Of a stretch of DNA of 64,000 nucleotides, positions 27,974 through 37,446 are shown in pieces. The stretch's first letter is position 1, and every line of letters starts with the position of its first letter. Location: positions 3,612 to 67,611 of the forward strand of contig JBNKDE010000019.1 of NCBI GenBank assembly GCA_050288105.1, given 5' to 3'. The notes under the pieces were generated by a model. That model was not told where the DNA came from, did not search any database, and saw only the letters and a program-made list of their open reading frames with translations. This DNA comes from JACNJF01 sp050288105. Its GTDB lineage: Bacteria > Pseudomonadota > Gammaproteobacteria > GCA-001735895. The position numbers were made by a program, and so were the translations under genes.

Positions 27974-28929
27974 CAGGGTGCTACCTTAAGTAATTCTCCG
28001 ACCTGTGCGGAAGATTTATCCAGTTCTATCACCATGCCATCGTAGGCGACTTCTATACCCTCCTGGCGCAGTATATGTCGTTCTGGTGAATTCTCGACCA
28101 GGATTGGATTCGTGTTATTGATATGAATTAGTACTTTACGTGCATCAAAATCGCGCAATACATCAATCATCCCGTTTTCGCCCGATTGAGGAAGATGCCC
28201 CAGCTCCGATGCCATTTGAGTACCCACACCAGCGGCGATCATTTCATCCTCCCGCCAGAAAGTACCATCAACCAGAATACAGTCGGCGGATTTCAAATAA
28301 GGTGCCAGACCCTCGTCAAGCTGGCTCATACCCGGCGAGTAAAACAGGCTGCCGCCGTTACGGGCATCTTCTACATACAAACCAATGTTATCGCCAATAT
28401 GAGGGTCATGCCGATGCGGGGAATAAGGCGGGGCCTTGCCACTGAGAGGAACCGCTGTAATCAGTAGATCTTTGATGCCTTCGACGTTGAATGGTCTGTT
28501 ATCCAGCTGGATTGATTTCCAGTTCATTCCACCATTCCAGTGTTTTAGCATATTGAATATCGGGAAGCCCGATGTCAGGTCTTCATGCACCATGTCGGTG
28601 GTATAGACATTAATCGGGCAACCTTCCCTGAGGATTAGCAAGCCGGAACTGTGATCGATCTGGCTGTCCACCAGTACAACACCCTTGATACCGGTATCGC
28701 GCAAACCCTTGCGTGGCTGTATCTCAGGGAATTTTTCTAGCTGGGTTCGAATATCGGGTGAGGCATTAAACAACACCCAGTTTTCTTCATCTGTGCTCAC
28801 TGCGATAGACGACTGAGTGCGCGGTGTGGCGCTTATTTTTCCGTTACGTAAACCGTAACAATTGCTGCAGTTACAATTCCACTGGGGAAACCCACCACCA
28901 GCGCCAGAACCAAGAATTTGAATTTTCAT
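27973..28929 (-). CDS. pqqB: PQQ biosynthesis protein PqqB
   Basis: A 318-residue metallo-beta-lactamase-fold protein, thought to hydroxylate the PqqA-derived intermediate. The N-terminus has the PqqB Cys motif WNCNCSNC and the GSGAGGGFPQWN start. The metal-site region differs from classic MBLs (DSQIDHSSGLL). It lies 51 bases after pqqA. Confidence 0.94.
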   Translation of the reverse strand: MKIQILGSGAGGGFPQWNCNCSNCYGLRNGKISATPRTQSSIAVSTDEENWVLFNASPDIRTQLEKFPEIQPRKGLRDTGIKGVVLVDSQIDHSSGLLILREGCPINVYTTDMVHEDLTSGFPIFNMLKHWNGGMNWKSIQLDNRPFNVEGIKDLLITAVPLSGKAPPYSPHRHDPHIGDNIGLYVEDARNGGSLFYSPGMSQLDEGLAPYLKSADCILVDGTFWREDEMIAAGVGTQMASELGHLPQSGENGMIDVLRDFDARKVLIHINNTNPILVENSPERHILRQEGIEVAYDGMVIELDKSSAQVGELLKVAP

Positions 28930-28948
28930 AAGATCAGGCCATAGACGC

Positions 28949-28967
28949 TCCGGGAGAATCCCGGAGT
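28949..28967 (-). terminator. Strong hairpin between pqqA and pqqB
   Basis: A perfect 8-bp G+C-rich stem (CTCCGGGA / TCCCGGAG) with a 3-base loop, 14 bases after the pqqA stop. No T-run follows. It could stabilise the short pqqA message or act as a partial terminator, giving more PqqA substrate than biosynthetic enzymes. Confidence 0.5.
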
Positions 28968-28980
28968 CGTCATTCGACGA

Positions 28981-29052
28981 TTAACGACGATTCAGATACA
29001 TTGTTACTTCAAAACCTAAACGAATATCTTCATAAACGGGTTTAGTCCACAT
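28981..29052 (-). CDS. pqqA: PQQ precursor peptide PqqA
   Basis: A 23-residue peptide beginning MWTKPVYEDIRLGFEVTMY. The Glu and Tyr of the EVTMY motif are the residues fused into PQQ. AGGTG lies 7 bases before the ATG. It is the first gene of the pqq operon and has a shared motif 220 bases upstream. Confidence 0.95.
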   Translation of the reverse strand: MWTKPVYEDIRLGFEVTMYLNRR

Positions 29053-29272
29053 AATTTCACCTCGGTAAAATGATTTTTTTATCCAGAGAATTCATCATCA
29101 ACACAATCCTCTATGACCAGGCCACAATCTTTCCAGCCTTGAAAATATCATAAGTAATCAATGCTATTTTGGTATTGTACTTTAGGATATATGTGTCAGT
29201 TTTTTAGTCGCATAAACTGTCAGGCTTAAACATCGAGATGATGAAAAAATCGCTCAAAAAGACAGTCACTAT

Positions 29273-29287
29273 TACTACTTAAGTACT
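29273..29287 (+). promoter_or_regulatory. TACTACT-type motif between pqqA and the NosR-like gene
   Basis: TACTACTTAAGTACT, in the divergent region between pqqA (start 29052, minus) and the NosR-like gene (start 29325 or 29346, plus). It is partly palindromic and belongs to the same motif set as the copies at 1479, 11738 and 13285. Confidence 0.4.
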
Positions 29288-29324
29288 ACGTTAATTGCGA
29301 CCTTCTGTGCATTGCTAACACCCA

Positions 29325-31526
29325 TTGCAAGACTATTATGAGCCGATGCATGTACCCTCTAATCATCCAGAAAAAACGCGCATAGCGATACTTCTGATTT
29401 ATTTATTACTGGTTTTTACCGGCCTGGTATTCCAGACTTCTGCAAACGCTGTACAGCAACCCTTAAACGACCAGACCACGATCACCGAACAGGACATACT
29501 GACCCTTTTTCCAAAAGCCACAGTCATCAAGCCCTTTATGGGATCTCCACCAGTATGGCCCGTTTACCAGTTACAGGAACTGATCGGATTCGCATTTGAA
29601 TCGCGCAACCTGACCAACTTCCCTGGATTCTCAGGCGACCCGCTCAACCTGCTGATCGGTATAGACACCCAGGGCGTATTCACCGGCGTCAAGCTTATCT
29701 CACACCATGAGCCTATTTTCCTGCATGGCCTGGGGCCAGAACCCCTGTACAATTATTTAAAACAGTACACAGGGATGCACTTAACCGACCGCATCGTGCT
29801 AAAAAAAGAAGGCTCCAGCAATCATCCTACCAACGAGGGGACCGCTTATTTCGACGCCGTCACCAAGGCTACGGTTTCGATTATTGTGGTAAACGATACT
29901 GTGCTGTCTTCTGCATTAAAGGTTGCCCGACAAACGCTGGATGATTTTGCGCAACAGACCCCGGCTACGGTTAATCCGGATATCTTTACTGCCATGAGCT
30001 GGCAGGATTTAAATCGTCAGGGACTGGTTAAGAAATGGTCCATCAGCCGTGCAGATATCGAACAGCAACTGGGCAATAAACTGGATGAGTATCCGGAAAC
30101 GCAATGGTCAGAAAATAACGATAGTGAAACCATCACAATCTATTTCGCCTACCTCAATGCACCAACGGTCGGCAGGAACCTGCTAGGTGAATCCGAATTC
30201 ATGCGCCTGCAGGAAAAACTGCGCCGGGATGAATCTGCCGTCCTGTTGATGTCGGATGGGTTTTATGACGCCATAGGGGAAGATTTTAAACCGGGCACTA
30301 TACCGGAGCGCTTTAACCTGTTACAACATGGCTTACCTATCCCGATCAGGGATATTAATTTCTATAACTACAGCAAACCGCAGCTCATCCAGGGTGCGCC
30401 AGAATTTCCCAACACCCGAATATTCAAGATCAGGGCGCAAAGCGGTTTTGACCCTAGCGCGCCGCTAGACCTGCAGTTACTGCTTAATCTGAAAAAAAAT
30501 CACCTGATACAGGAACAGCTTAAACTCACTACTCACTATCAACTACCTGAGCATTATTTTATAAAGCAGGCAGCGGTCGCCGAGTTCAGTCCTGAACCTG
30601 TGTGGCTGAGAATATGGAAAAACCGCCTGCTGGAAATCATCATATTAATCATTGGACTCTGCCTGCTTAGCATCCTGTTCTGGCGCCAGCAATCCATCCT
30701 GAAATCTATGCAGAGATTTTATCTGATTCGCTGGGGCTTTTTATTTTTCACCTTATTTTTTATCGGTTTTTACAGCCAGGGGCAGCTTTCAGTCGTCAAC
30801 ATCTTCACGCTGTTTAACGAAATCAGGGAAGGGTTTGATATCAGTCTTTTTCTACTTGACCCGATTATCTTTATCCTGTGGATATTCACCGTAATCAGTT
30901 TAATCCTGTGGGGAAGAGGAGTTTTCTGCGGCTGGCTATGCCCTTTCGGCGCATTGCAGGAAATGGTCGCCTGGCTGGCTTCCAGTTTAAAAATCAGACA
31001 ATGGAAACCCGGTAGAAAACTTCATCGCATCCTGCTGAAACTCAAATATATTAACCTGTTTGCTTTGACCCTTATTTCATTATTCTCTTTAAATGCAGCT
31101 ATGGTACTGTCTGAACTGGAGCCATTTAAAACCGCGATCACCCTGTTCTTTATCCGTTCCTGGCCGTTTGTTCTATATGCCGTGCTATTACTGGGATTAG
31201 GGCTTTACATCAATAAATTCTACTGTCGCTATCTCTGCCCACTGGGTGCTGGTCTGGCGATACTCGGCAAGATCCACCTGTTCGAAAAGCTCAGGCGTCG
31301 AGAAGAATGCGGATCCCGATGCCAGATGTGCCGAAACCGCTGCCAGGTGGATGCGATACATACCGATGGCAGAATTAATTACACCGAATGTGTGCAATGC
31401 CTGGAATGCCTGGCCATCATCAACGATCCCAGGCAATGTGCTATCGACCTGTTAACACTTAAACAGGCATCAGGCGCTAGCGCAAACACCGCACTTTCAG
31501 CAGGTACTGAGGCGGGTTTCCAGTGA
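29325..31526 (+). CDS. NosR/NirI-like flavo-ferredoxin membrane protein
   Basis: A 733-residue inner-membrane redox protein. A signal/anchor helix lies at about 20-42; a periplasmic FMN-binding domain follows (about 80-205; DAVTKATVS replaces the usual DAVSGAT around the flavin Thr); then membrane helices from about 435. Two CxxxCP motifs (CGWLCPFGA and CRYLCPLGA) and a C-terminal ferredoxin-like pair of Cys clusters (CGSRCQMCRNRC, CVQCLEC) complete the NosR plan. Start is TTG at 29325 or, more likely, ATG at 29346. No nos genes are present; its place opposite pqqA suggests electron transfer tied to quinoprotein maturation or respiration. Confidence 0.82.
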   Translation: MQDYYEPMHVPSNHPEKTRIAILLIYLLLVFTGLVFQTSANAVQQPLNDQTTITEQDILTLFPKATVIKPFMGSPPVWPVYQLQELIGFAFESRNLTNFPGFSGDPLNLLIGIDTQGVFTGVKLISHHEPIFLHGLGPEPLYNYLKQYTGMHLTDRIVLKKEGSSNHPTNEGTAYFDAVTKATVSIIVVNDTVLSSALKVARQTLDDFAQQTPATVNPDIFTAMSWQDLNRQGLVKKWSISRADIEQQLGNKLDEYPETQWSENNDSETITIYFAYLNAPTVGRNLLGESEFMRLQEKLRRDESAVLLMSDGFYDAIGEDFKPGTIPERFNLLQHGLPIPIRDINFYNYSKPQLIQGAPEFPNTRIFKIRAQSGFDPSAPLDLQLLLNLKKNHLIQEQLKLTTHYQLPEHYFIKQAAVAEFSPEPVWLRIWKNRLLEIIILIIGLCLLSILFWRQQSILKSMQRFYLIRWGFLFFTLFFIGFYSQGQLSVVNIFTLFNEIREGFDISLFLLDPIIFILWIFTVISLILWGRGVFCGWLCPFGALQEMVAWLASSLKIRQWKPGRKLHRILLKLKYINLFALTLISLFSLNAAMVLSELEPFKTAITLFFIRSWPFVLYAVLLLGLGLYINKFYCRYLCPLGAGLAILGKIHLFEKLRRREECGSRCQMCRNRCQVDAIHTDGRINYTECVQCLECLAIINDPRQCAIDLLTLKQASGASANTALSAGTEAGFQ

Positions 31527-31615
31527 TTTACAAGACTCCATTGGTATTGCTTGCTGGTATATTTCACGTCGATTTTTCCAGCAGCGACTGCTGTCCGTTT
31601 TGAGATTCTGATTTA

Positions 31616-34600
31616 TTATTGTGTCACTGCAGGTGCAGATTGAATCTGATTCCGCCCCATGCGCTTGGCTCGGTAGAGTGCAATATCCGCTTCCCTGATC
31701 AACTGCTCTAACCCATTTTCAGTTTTCGGTAGCACTGTAGCGATACCCGCACTAATCGTCACCACCGGACCCACGGTTGAATGTGAATGTTCGATTTGTA
31801 GTGATAGCACAGCCTCGCGCACCATCTCGGCAACCACGACGGCACCCCTGGCATCGGTATCGGGTAAAATCATCACAAATTCTTCTCCGCCGTAACGTGC
31901 TACCAGGTCGGTGGGGCGCTTCATCTGCGCATTTAGTGTGGTGGCAATCGCCAACAGGCATTCATCGCCAGCCTGATGCCCATAGTTATCGTTATAGGCC
32001 TTGAAGTGATCCACATCTAGCATAATGAGGGACAGGGGAAGTTTGTCACGACGCAGACGTGCCCATACCATATTCAGGTAATTGTCCCCGCGACGCCGAT
32101 TCGCCACTCCAGTTAAACCGTCACGGTCGACCAGGCCCTGTAGCTCCTGATTCAACTGTTCCAGCTTTGCTGTGCGCTCCGACACCTTTTCTTCCAGCGT
32201 GCGCGAATACTCCTGCACCTGCTCATACAGGCTTGCATTTTCAATCGCAACTGCCGCCTGTGCCGCCAGTAATCGTATCACCTCTTCGCGCTCCGCGGTG
32301 AATACGCCGGAGGCGAGATTGTTTTCCATATACAGTACACCCTCGAATCGTGCTCTTTTAAGAGCAACACATAATACCGATGCCGGGCTGAAACGAAGTA
32401 CATAGGGGTCCTGCGTATACTGGCCTTCTTCACTGGCATTATTCAGTACCACGGACTCACCGCTATGCATGACTCGACTAATCAACGACAGCGGTACAGG
32501 TAACTGATTTCCTTCCGAATCTGTAATCAATGAATGCGCGGGAATGCCATCCACTGACCGTCCTTCGACAGGTAATACTGTGGTCTCCAGCATCAGGTTA
32601 TCCTGTCGTTTTGATACCAGGCAACCCCATTGACCTCCGGCATTTTCCAGCATGATGCGCATGCTGGTATCGAGTAAGCGGTCCAGCACAATTTCGCCAG
32701 AAATTTCGCGTGAAGCTTTCATAATCGATGCCAGATCCATAGCGCCCGCCTGCACCGAAGTATCGGTGAATCGCGCTGCGGAACCCAACTCGCGCAGCAC
32801 AGGAAATTCCTGCTCCAACAGCGCCACCTTGCGCTGGGCACCCCAGCGCTGGTAGAGGTGGTGTGCGCCACGCAAATAGCCTTCTGCAGAGCGCCTGTGT
32901 CCGCAAGCCAGCAGATGACGCGCAGCACGTTCGCAGGCGGTCGCTTCGTCATGAATAAAGCCACTGTGGCGAGCGGCCTCAATGGATGCATCGTATCGCT
33001 CCAGGGCTGCTTCCTGCGTGTCTTCAAGCTGCTTAAGTTCAGCTTCCATCAAAAACTGTAGATGGCGAAAGTTGGCTTCACAGTGGTCTGCCAGACGCGT
33101 CATGCGTGCGAGGTCCTGCTGTAATCGTTTTTGCGTTACCGCCTGTTCATCGGCATCCATTCTGGGGTAGTGAATAACCAGGGTAAGGAATGCGACGATA
33201 TAAAAGCGCACCAACTGGGGTAATGACATAGCCGACTTGATCAGGGTATCCTGGATACGCACATGCTGCAGTGCGCGATCATAGTCACCATAAAGCAGGC
33301 AAATCTCGGCGCTGTAAATATGGTAATTGGCGATGCCGGTCATAAACTGGCGTTCGCGCATACCTTTCAGGCATTGTTCTTCATCAAAATCTTTATCACT
33401 CAAACTGTTGGGAGAATCGGTCAACCCAAGCAGGTTTCGCTGTAGCTGTAAAAATAACGTTCCAGAGTCTAAAGAATCCTGGTAGGCACACTCGCGCACG
33501 ATTTCCAGGTTTTCTGCATGCAGCCGATGCGCTGTTTCCAGATCCAGCGTGGGATCCCAGATAACACAGTCCTGCGCACTATACGCCAGATATAGTAAAT
33601 CACCCGATTGATAACCGGCTTCTATGCCCTGGCGAAACAGTGGGGTCAAACTGGACCAGTGGTTACTCCAGTGATGTACGAACATCGCGTACACATAAAT
33701 CACTCTGGCACGCAGGGCAACGTCATCGAAATGCTCGTTGATTGCAAGACCTACCTTGCCGTATTCATAACCCAGCGCGGGATCATCCAGCTCCCCACAA
33801 AGCAGCATCCCATAAGCAGCATAAGCGAAGGCTGATTCGTGACAGTTCCCGTGGCGTAGCGACAGGTTAACTGCCTTTAGCACCAGATAAGGAAACAGGT
33901 TGCCACTACCTGAAAGAAATGCCGCCGCGAAGATTTCCATCAGCAGGCGCATGGCAGTCAGGGTCGCAGGGTCTTGCACCTGTGCCGCATGCAACAGATC
34001 AGCGACCTGCCTGTCACCGAGATTCTGTAGTACCAGGCGTCGCTCTTCGTCAATATCCGCCTGGCTGGGCTGGTCTGTAAAGTTAACACCAAGCAGGGCA
34101 AGGCCCTGTATCGCCGACAGGATAGAGTCTTCCATACGCCCCAGCGTGGCATACTGGCGGGTACGGGTTGCCAGAATATTACTACGTTCGAAATCAGACT
34201 GTGCATGCTGCAGCAGCACCTCTATCCAGTTTTCCGCTTCTTCGGTACGTCCGGTTAGATAGGCACATTGCTGTGTTTCGACTGCCAGCGAGGACATAAG
34301 CTGTGGATGCGCTCGCCAGGGGTCTCGCGGTAACAGTTCGGCAGCCACCTGCAGGTATTTCATCGCCTCTTCATAGGCTGAGGAATGTCGTGCGCGTAAC
34401 GCTGCTCGCAGGTTTAATTCAGCCAGCCTGAGGCGTTCAGTTTCTGAATCGATCAGTGGGCGACCTTCATTCAGGTGCCCCACGATATCGATCAGACGCT
34501 CTTCGGGTACGCTGTCGCCAGCATGTTGCAGCATCAGTCGGCCTACCGAAAGATGTACATTCTGTAATTGCTGAACCACGATCAATGCATAAGCCGCCTG

Positions 34601-36682
34601 TTGTACCCGGTCATGCTGGAATCGATAAGCCGGGTTGAATTCCCCCGGATCAACACCCTCGCCAACCAGCCGGTAATCGCTATGTAGCGGTAATACCGCA
34701 TGCTGCTTCAGCGCAGGTAGCAATGCAGCAGCGGTTTCCGCAATGGATCGTTCATAGATCAGCGACAGGGTATGCAAATCAAACATACTGCCAATACAGG
34801 CCGCCAGTTGCAAAATTTGCTGGGTTTGTGGCGGTAAGCGGCGCAGGTTATCTACCATAAATTCCACCACATCACGACTGACCCCAGACCAGCGCGCAGC
34901 ATCCAGGTCCCAGTGCCAACTTCCACTGTCGGCATCGGCTTCGATGGCGCCTTCCTTATGCAGCTGGCGTAACAATTCATTGGTAAAAAATGGATTCCCC
35001 AGAGCCTTGTCATACAGCATATCGCTCAGAGGTCTCACCTGCTGCGGGTCGTGATTAAGTGCATCAGCAACCAGGCAGGCCACCGAGTCCCGATCCAGCG
35101 GACCCAGTGCAAGCTGGCGAATATTCCTGTGTGCTATCAGGTCATCAATCAATAAACGTAATGGATGCCCAGTAGCCACCTCATTACTACGGTAGGCACC
35201 AATCAGCAATAAATGGCTGAGTTCCCTGGAGCTGGCCAGACGACGCAATAACTCCAGCGTAGGGGTATCGCTCCACTGCAGGTCGTCGAGGAATATCACC
35301 ACCGGATGCCCCCTTCCTGCAAAGGTTCGCAGAAAAGCCATCTGTACAATGAGCTGCCGGTTACGAGCTTCTGCGGGTGGTAATTCCACCACCTCCGGTT
35401 GTTTGCCTATGATTAATTCCAGCTCTGGGACCATTTCTACCATCAGGCTGGCATTCGGATTGAGCGCATCAAGCAGGCGTTGTCGCCACTGCGTCAGTTG
35501 CTCCTCCGGTTCTGCCAGCACCTGTTGAACCAGACCACGGAATGCATCGGCCAGCGCCATGTGCGCCTGGCCGCGCTGGAATTGCTCAAACTTACCGCGC
35601 ACCAGGAATCCGCGTTCACGCACCAGCGGACGATCAATTTCATTTACCAGCGCCGATTTACCCACCCCGGAATAGCCATGTACCAGGCAGAATTCTGTAG
35701 CACCCGCGACCGCCGACTCAAACAGGCGAAATATTTCCTGCAATTCAGCGTCACGGCCATACAGGTTCTGCGGCATCAGGAACTTATGCAGCACGTCCTT
35801 GTGACCCAGCGCAAAAGGCTGGATCATCTGTCCAGTGGCCAGCAGATCAGCACAATGCAACAGGTCATGCTTCAAACCTTCTGCACTCTGGTAGCGTTCC
35901 TCGGGACTCTTCGCCAGCAGCTTGAGTACGATATTGGATACCGCCTCGGGCACCTTGGGGGCGATAGCATGAGGTGTCGGCGGCAACCTGCTGATATGGC
36001 TATACACCCACTCCAGCAGATTATCCGCCTCGAAGGGCTTTATCCCGGTCAAAAGCTCATACAGGATCACCCCTAGCGAGTAATAATCAGAACGATAATC
36101 GAGGTCACGATTCATTCGACCGGTTTGCTCAGGTGAGATGTAGGGCAAAGGACCTTCCAGTTGCCTGGACATTTGCTCGGTTTGACGCTCCTGATCCAGC
36201 TCGGAGGCAATCGAAAAACCCGCCACGGCGATATCACCTGTAGCGGGATCAAACAGTATATGCTCCGGGGTCAGCGCCTTATGAACAATATCCTGAGCAT
36301 GGATCTCGCCTAGCACATGCACCAGTCGCAAGGCGATATCCAGCACTTCATCCAGCGCCAAACCTTTACCTTTAGCTTGCGACAGGCGTGTTGCCAGAGT
36401 TTGCTCGTACAGGCGGGTTACCAGCGCCAGATTACCATTGCCATGACTGACCACCTCATACACCTGGCGTACGCCTTCGATCTCGGCCAGACGCTGGGCT
36501 ATCGCACCATCACGTCGAATTCCGGCAAGCTGCTGGCGCTCGGGGTATTCTACATCCAGGGTTTCCAGTGCCACAGCCAACCCATCTGAGAGACGCGTCG
36601 CGCGCACAACAACACGCCCACCCGCTCGGTACAACACTGACCCAATCTGGTAACCGGCAACCTGCAAACCTGAGGTTTCCAA
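31616..36682 (-). CDS. Giant signalling protein: pseudokinase - AAA ATPase - helical repeats - GAF - GGDEF
   Basis: A 1688-residue soluble protein. Residues 1-270 have a Ser/Thr-kinase fold, but the key residues are gone: VALE instead of VAIK (Glu40), HKALTPEH instead of HRDLKPEN, and AGF instead of DFG (Ala154). An ATPase follows (Walker A GYSGVGKSA near 340, Walker B VIFLDDLQWSD), then about 700 residues of TPR-like helices, a GAF domain (about 1330-1480), a coiled coil, and a GGDEF domain with an active-type GGEEF (about 1599) and an RxxD inhibition site five residues before it. It should make cyclic di-GMP under control of the N-terminal modules. It stands alone, 26 bases downstream of the next minus-strand gene. 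Confidence 0.88.
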   Translation of the reverse strand: METSGLQVAGYQIGSVLYRAGGRVVVRATRLSDGLAVALETLDVEYPERQQLAGIRRDGAIAQRLAEIEGVRQVYEVVSHGNGNLALVTRLYEQTLATRLSQAKGKGLALDEVLDIALRLVHVLGEIHAQDIVHKALTPEHILFDPATGDIAVAGFSIASELDQERQTEQMSRQLEGPLPYISPEQTGRMNRDLDYRSDYYSLGVILYELLTGIKPFEADNLLEWVYSHISRLPPTPHAIAPKVPEAVSNIVLKLLAKSPEERYQSAEGLKHDLLHCADLLATGQMIQPFALGHKDVLHKFLMPQNLYGRDAELQEIFRLFESAVAGATEFCLVHGYSGVGKSALVNEIDRPLVRERGFLVRGKFEQFQRGQAHMALADAFRGLVQQVLAEPEEQLTQWRQRLLDALNPNASLMVEMVPELELIIGKQPEVVELPPAEARNRQLIVQMAFLRTFAGRGHPVVIFLDDLQWSDTPTLELLRRLASSRELSHLLLIGAYRSNEVATGHPLRLLIDDLIAHRNIRQLALGPLDRDSVACLVADALNHDPQQVRPLSDMLYDKALGNPFFTNELLRQLHKEGAIEADADSGSWHWDLDAARWSGVSRDVVEFMVDNLRRLPPQTQQILQLAACIGSMFDLHTLSLIYERSIAETAAALLPALKQHAVLPLHSDYRLVGEGVDPGEFNPAYRFQHDRVQQAAYALIVVQQLQNVHLSVGRLMLQHAGDSVPEERLIDIVGHLNEGRPLIDSETERLRLAELNLRAALRARHSSAYEEAMKYLQVAAELLPRDPWRAHPQLMSSLAVETQQCAYLTGRTEEAENWIEVLLQHAQSDFERSNILATRTRQYATLGRMEDSILSAIQGLALLGVNFTDQPSQADIDEERRLVLQNLGDRQVADLLHAAQVQDPATLTAMRLLMEIFAAAFLSGSGNLFPYLVLKAVNLSLRHGNCHESAFAYAAYGMLLCGELDDPALGYEYGKVGLAINEHFDDVALRARVIYVYAMFVHHWSNHWSSLTPLFRQGIEAGYQSGDLLYLAYSAQDCVIWDPTLDLETAHRLHAENLEIVRECAYQDSLDSGTLFLQLQRNLLGLTDSPNSLSDKDFDEEQCLKGMRERQFMTGIANYHIYSAEICLLYGDYDRALQHVRIQDTLIKSAMSLPQLVRFYIVAFLTLVIHYPRMDADEQAVTQKRLQQDLARMTRLADHCEANFRHLQFLMEAELKQLEDTQEAALERYDASIEAARHSGFIHDEATACERAARHLLACGHRRSAEGYLRGAHHLYQRWGAQRKVALLEQEFPVLRELGSAARFTDTSVQAGAMDLASIMKASREISGEIVLDRLLDTSMRIMLENAGGQWGCLVSKRQDNLMLETTVLPVEGRSVDGIPAHSLITDSEGNQLPVPLSLISRVMHSGESVVLNNASEEGQYTQDPYVLRFSPASVLCVALKRARFEGVLYMENNLASGVFTAEREEVIRLLAAQAAVAIENASLYEQVQEYSRTLEEKVSERTAKLEQLNQELQGLVDRDGLTGVANRRRGDNYLNMVWARLRRDKLPLSLIMLDVDHFKAYNDNYGHQAGDECLLAIATTLNAQMKRPTDLVARYGGEEFVMILPDTDARGAVVVAEMVREAVLSLQIEHSHSTVGPVVTISAGIATVLPKTENGLEQLIREADIALYRAKRMGRNQIQSAPAVTQ

Positions 36683-36708
36683 ACTTATATTACCTGCAGT
36701 ATGGTAGG

Positions 36709-37440
36709 TTAAATGTCGAACACACGCTGTATAGTAGCCGTGAAATCCTCATGCGCCGTTTCACGCAGCGGTTCACCATGTCCACAGAGAGCATGCTTGA
36801 AGGTTAGTGCTTTTAAGCGGGCAAAATCGTCCGCACCGGGTTCTGCCCTTTGCACCCAAACCGGACCCAGATTGGCAGGGGTAAAGAACCCCATCTGTGT
36901 CATCATTTCACGTGACGAATCGGAGAAGAATTCATCGGGAGAAAGCCAGTTCTGTAACGCGTCACAGGCAATTAAAATCCCGCCGGCACGTTCCAGGCGC
37001 AGGATACCTTCGGGGATCTGGGTGGTATTGAATTCGAATACACTGGCATCCGAAATAGGTAATTCATCGGTGGTCAGCGAGCGTGTCGCCGCTAGCCCGG
37101 TTTCGTGCGCCATCTGCGGCATTGTCCAGTATTCGGCAGCATAACGATCGACATAAAAAGGATCGTCCCGTCCGTGTAACGAACCCAGGCGAATGACGTC
37201 CGTAACCCGACCCAATTTATCCAGCTCAGCCAGGCCTTCGTCACTGAGGCGTACGCTGTTAATAATAACCAGGCGATCACCCTCACGCACCACGGTCATA
37301 TTGCGGCTGAATTTCCAGTCGATATCCTGCAACACCGTTTCCATCGCCCCGGTAACAAAAAAGACATCGGGAAAAACTTCCTCGACAGGGCCATGGGATA
37401 AGGCGGGGGGAAAATTATTCATACGTTTTTCTAACCTCAT
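36709..37440 (-). CDS. Metallo-beta-lactamase-like protein (DUF4336 type)
   Basis: A 243-residue soluble protein with an MBL-like fold: beta strands NMTVVREGDRLVIINSVRLS, the helix EGLAELDKLGRVTDVIRLG, and a late CGHGEPL. The canonical HxHxDH zinc site is replaced (SLHGRDDPFYVDRY), as in DUF4336 proteins, so hydrolase activity is doubtful. It lies 6 bases after the gamma-glutamylcyclotransferase-like gene and is probably co-transcribed with it. Confidence 0.65.
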   Translation of the reverse strand: MRLEKRMNNFPPALSHGPVEEVFPDVFFVTGAMETVLQDIDWKFSRNMTVVREGDRLVIINSVRLSDEGLAELDKLGRVTDVIRLGSLHGRDDPFYVDRYAAEYWTMPQMAHETGLAATRSLTTDELPISDASVFEFNTTQIPEGILRLERAGGILIACDALQNWLSPDEFFSDSSREMMTQMGFFTPANLGPVWVQRAEPGADDFARLKALTFKHALCGHGEPLRETAHEDFTATIQRVFDI

Positions 37441-37446
37441 TGACTG

